Shown here piece after piece: positions 61,645 to 64,000 of a stretch of DNA of 64,000 nucleotides. Each line of letters opens with the position of its first letter. Position 1 is the stretch's first letter. The stretch comes from Lachnospiraceae bacterium NK4A144 (GTDB lineage: Bacteria; Bacillota; Clostridia; Lachnospirales; Lachnospiraceae): positions 248,001 to 312,000 of the forward strand of contig AUJT01000002.1 in assembly GCA_000424365.1 (NCBI GenBank). Direction: 5' to 3'. A model generated the notes under the pieces. The model was not told the origin of the DNA and ran no database searches. It was given only the letters and a program-made list of their open reading frames with translations. The position numbers and the translations under genes were made by a program.

Positions 61645-63681
61645 TCAGATCTTAAATATGCTGAGTTCTTCTTTTATCTCTGTTGCAGAATTAGAAACAA
61701 CATCTGCTCCATTACTAACTCCAAGACTCTCATCCGCAACTCTCTTTGCGCTTTCTGCAAGCGTTTCAACTGTTGCTGAGATTTCCTCGGAACTAGCAGA
61801 CTGCTCTTCAGAAATGGCTGCTACTGAGGATGCTATACCATCCACATCACTCATAGTATCTATCATATCCTTTATCGTACCGCTGGTTTCATTTAGATCC
61901 CTGAAAATCTTTTCAAAGGATTCACCTGCTGCTGTAACAGCCTCCGTACTGGAACTGATCGCATTAACATTTGACTGCGACTTTTCAGAAAGGTTATTTA
62001 TCTGACCCGTGATGTCTGCGATTATTTCAGTGATCTTTCCTGCCGACTCAGAACTGTCTGTAGCGAGCTTCGCTATTTCTCCCGCTACAACCGCAAAACC
62101 TTTTCCTGCTTCTCCGGCTCTGGCTGCTTCTATAGATGCGTTGAGCGAAAGCAGGTTGGTCTGCATAGCGATCGAATCGATCATTTCTACAATGCCTGTG
62201 ATCTTTTCAGCTGACTGACCTACAGTAACAACTACTTCATTCATCTCTGTCATGGAATCACTGATCGCAGACATATTTCTCTGGACATTGCCCATATCTT
62301 TCTGTCCTGCCCCTGCCTGATCCACAAGCTGAAGCATCGTGTCATTCGCTGTATTACCCTTTTGTGTCAGGTCACTTACCGCACCGGCAAGCTCTGTCGC
62401 ATTATTTGCAAGATCACTTACCGCATTTGTCATTCCCTCCATGACCTCATGTATCTGACCCATGGAATCTGACTGTTCCTTGGTCTGCTCGGTCATCTCA
62501 TTGGCAGCCATCTTACTGGTTGAAGCCTCATCACCAAGCTGACCTGCCGTTTCCTGTATTTTTGAAATGATATCACGCATTTTCTCGACATACATCCCAA
62601 GCTCATTTCGTATGAGTCCGATCTCATCACCCTTTGCTCCGGCAAAACTCACGGTAAAATCTCCGCCTGCAACAAGACTGATCTTTTTGGCAAGGGACTG
62701 GATCGGTACAGAAATTATTTTCTTTGTCGCGATCAAAATAATTGCTGCGATAACTGCACTGATAACAACCATGATAATACATGCAATAAACTGGAAATGA
62801 CGAAGTTCTTCCAGAATATCCGATTCTTTCACAGATGAGATGAGTGTCCATGTTGTACCGGGAACTGATGCAAACGCAACATAATAGGATTTACCTGATG
62901 CATAGGTAACTTTCTCTACAGTGCCTGCATTTGCTTTCCATACAGCATTCAGCTCAGGATTAGTGTCCGAAAGCATGGTTCCAACCTTATCCTGCTCGTT
63001 ATATGACATGATATATCCTGAGCCATCAACGATGAATGATGATCCTTTTTTCAGCGGCACTAATGAATTAGCCTTTTCCTGTACATCTGCAAGGAATATA
63101 TCCGTAGCGATTACGCCAAGCTCTCCGTCCTTAAAATCGACACGTCTGGAAAGTGTTATACACAGATCCTTTGTCGTGGAATCTATATACGGATCTGTAC
63201 TAACCCATGACTTGGTATCGATACCTTTTACGTACCATTCACGTTCTGTCGCAACCCAACCATCATTATGATGTGTGGTACCATTAGCAAAGAAATAAGT
63301 ATTATCCGAAAAACCAATAAAAAGTCCTATGTTTTTAATAGCATTATATTCTACTGTCGGAAGGAGATACTCAAGCATAGCATCATGATCCTTAAAATAC
63401 ACTGTTTCAAGTGTATTTGCATATGCATCAAAATGCGAAGTCACCATCTCCATCTGCGAGCCTATATCTCTGGCGTTTGCCGTCGTTTCAGCCTGCAGAT
63501 CCTGCTCAACAAGATCAAGAATCGATTTCTTTGCCTGTGTGATAAGGATTGAAATAATTATTATAATTCCTAAAATGGTAACCGGCAAAAGGATCGTAAG
63601 AAGAGTAGCACTAACACTTCTCTTTATCTTAAAATCATTGTTCTTGGCCTCGCCGCCACTCTTAGCTTTAGTTTCCGCCAT
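61645..63681 (-). CDS. Methyl-accepting chemotaxis protein with dCache sensor
   Basis: A 678-residue chemoreceptor. Helix 1 ([20 protein letters not shown], ~22-45) is followed by a ~240-residue periplasm-facing dCache domain ([39 protein letters not shown]). Then comes a second helix ([20 protein letters not shown], ~290), a HAMP segment, and the signalling domain. The conserved hairpin tip lies near residue 520 ([37 protein letters not shown]). The dCache fold often binds amino acids. ATG at 63681 is set by GGGAG. A sigma-28-like -10 box lies 57 bases upstream, linking it to the motility regulon. Confidence 0.95.
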   Translation of the reverse strand: MAETKAKSGGEAKNNDFKIKRSVSATLLTILLPVTILGIIIIISILITQAKKSILDLVEQDLQAETTANARDIGSQMEMVTSHFDAYANTLETVYFKDHDAMLEYLLPTVEYNAIKNIGLFIGFSDNTYFFANGTTHHNDGWVATEREWYVKGIDTKSWVSTDPYIDSTTKDLCITLSRRVDFKDGELGVIATDIFLADVQEKANSLVPLKKGSSFIVDGSGYIMSYNEQDKVGTMLSDTNPELNAVWKANAGTVEKVTYASGKSYYVAFASVPGTTWTLISSVKESDILEELRHFQFIACIIMVVISAVIAAIILIATKKIISVPIQSLAKKISLVAGGDFTVSFAGAKGDEIGLIRNELGMYVEKMRDIISKIQETAGQLGDEASTSKMAANEMTEQTKEQSDSMGQIHEVMEGMTNAVSDLANNATELAGAVSDLTQKGNTANDTMLQLVDQAGAGQKDMGNVQRNMSAISDSMTEMNEVVVTVGQSAEKITGIVEMIDSIAMQTNLLSLNASIEAARAGEAGKGFAVVAGEIAKLATDSSESAGKITEIIADITGQINNLSEKSQSNVNAISSSTEAVTAAGESFEKIFRDLNETSGTIKDMIDTMSDVDGIASSVAAISEEQSASSEEISATVETLAESAKRVADESLGVSNGADVVSNSATEIKEELSIFKI

Positions 63682-63737
63682 ACTATATGTCTCCCTTCTG
63701 GTTAGAAAACAAGTACATCGCAACAAACACTAATTAT

Positions 63738-63746
63738 TTAATCGGC
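63738..63746 (-). promoter_or_regulatory. Sigma-28-like -10 element of the chemoreceptor gene
   Basis: GCCGATTAA on the minus strand, close to the GCCGATAA consensus; the -35 position does not match TAAA. Confidence 0.4.
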
Positions 63747-63796
63747 GTAATTTTAAGATCCCACTCCAATAAAAATGCACTTTTTTATATGCAACC

Positions 63797-63872
63797 GCTT
63801 AGAGCCAACCGAGGATGACTTTAGTTCCTCCGAGATCTGAACCCGTCGCCGACAGGCGACTGGGGGCAAGTC
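63797..63872. repeat. 76-base direct repeat, copy A
   Basis: Shares 76 aligned bases with 63925-64000. The core (63831-63864) differs at one base. Contains the stem GTCGCC / GGCGAC. No reading frame is conserved. Confidence 0.75.
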
Positions 63873-63924
63873 ACACTTCCTCGCTCGTGCGGAAGATGGG
63901 GCGCTGGACGTCCAGTGGACGTCC

Positions 63925-64000
63925 GCTTAGCGCCGACCGAAGAGGACTTTATGTCCCCCGAGATCTGAACCCGTCGCCGATAGGCGACTGGGTTCAAGTC
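63925..64000. repeat. 76-base direct repeat, copy B (reaches window edge)
   Basis: Second copy, 52 bases after copy A. Its hairpin is longer: GAACCC-GTCGCC-GATA-GGCGAC-TGGGTTC. The spacer has the palindromic GGACGTCC-A-G-TGGACGTCC pattern. More copies may follow beyond the window. Confidence 0.75.

Larger units (their letters stand above)
63747..64000. other. Non-coding repeat-rich right end
   Basis: About 250 bases with no gene. It holds two 76-base direct repeats and a GGACGTCC tandem palindrome; more GC-rich than the promoter region next to it. Confidence 0.6.

Noticed and set aside
63925-64000. tRNA-like ending (GGGTTCAAGTC resembling a T-arm)
   Set aside because: No D-arm or acceptor pairing can be drawn, and copy A lacks the T-loop sequence; treated as a repeat.

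Overview
The window looks like chromosomal DNA of a motile, low-to-moderate GC Clostridia, most likely a Lachnospiraceae of the Butyrivibrio/Roseburia type. The reasons are the Gram-positive PolC, the order of the pyrH-to-pnp translation/envelope supercluster, a flagellin with a very large central insert, strong AGGAGG-type ribosome sites and a DUF4869 protein. This is inferred from gene content; no 16S gene is present. Almost everything is on the minus strand.

Region 1 (1-16.5 kb) is an accessory, strain-variable block. It begins with a cut-off ParB-like/nucleotide-binding-domain protein. Next come an ABC-type ATPase paired with a small protein carrying an E-x-K motif (847-2641), a frameshifted CDP-glycerol glycerophosphotransferase (2740-3998), and a decayed copy of a DUF4869/P-loop pair (4074-4878). 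A trio follows: a HExxH protein, a TIR protein and a small membrane protein (5035-7929). After it comes a polyol/sugar-phosphate polymer block: two TIM-barrel isomerase-like proteins, an oxidoreductase-GDPD fusion, a cytidylyltransferase-oxidoreductase fusion and LicD. The block closes with two small unknown genes and the intact DUF4869/P-loop pair (15042-16457). The two DUF4869 copies are about 0.8 kb direct repeats bracketing roughly 10.8 kb, so the interior could be gained or lost as a unit.

Region 2 (16.7-27.1 kb) holds an unrecognised 554-aa gene, a third oxidoreductase paralogue, a GT4 glycosyltransferase, and a three-gene nucleotide-sugar operon (cupin, GDP-fucose-synthase-like epimerase, UDP-galactopyranose-mutase-like flavoprotein). 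It ends with a giant flagellin and a divergent second flagellin with a sigma-28-like promoter. Together these suggest surface glycan synthesis next to flagellar genes.

Region 3 (27.2-57.6 kb) is the housekeeping supercluster, transcribed leftward: bactofilin-pyrH-frr-uppS-cdsA-dxr-rseP, Ser/Thr kinase, ispG-polC, tRNA-Glu x2, rluA, rimP-nusA-ylxR-ylxQ-infB-rbfA-nrnA-truB-ribF, Na/Pi cotransporter, NlpC/P60 hydrolase, rpsO-pnp. It links ribosome maturation, translation initiation, isoprenoid/undecaprenyl and phospholipid synthesis, and replication. Peculiarities are a RimP lacking its C-terminal domain, an IF2 with a long Asn/Gly/Arg-rich linker, a kinase with its own promoter inserted into the cluster, and a pair of identical tRNA-Glu(CUC) genes.

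Region 4 (57.6-64 kb) has a polysaccharide deacetylase and a lipoprotein upstream of bactofilin, a putative metal-exporting permease with an ArsR-type operator-like palindrome, a dCache chemoreceptor, and repeat-rich non-coding DNA up to the window edge.

No insertion-sequence transposase, CRISPR array, rRNA or replication origin was seen.
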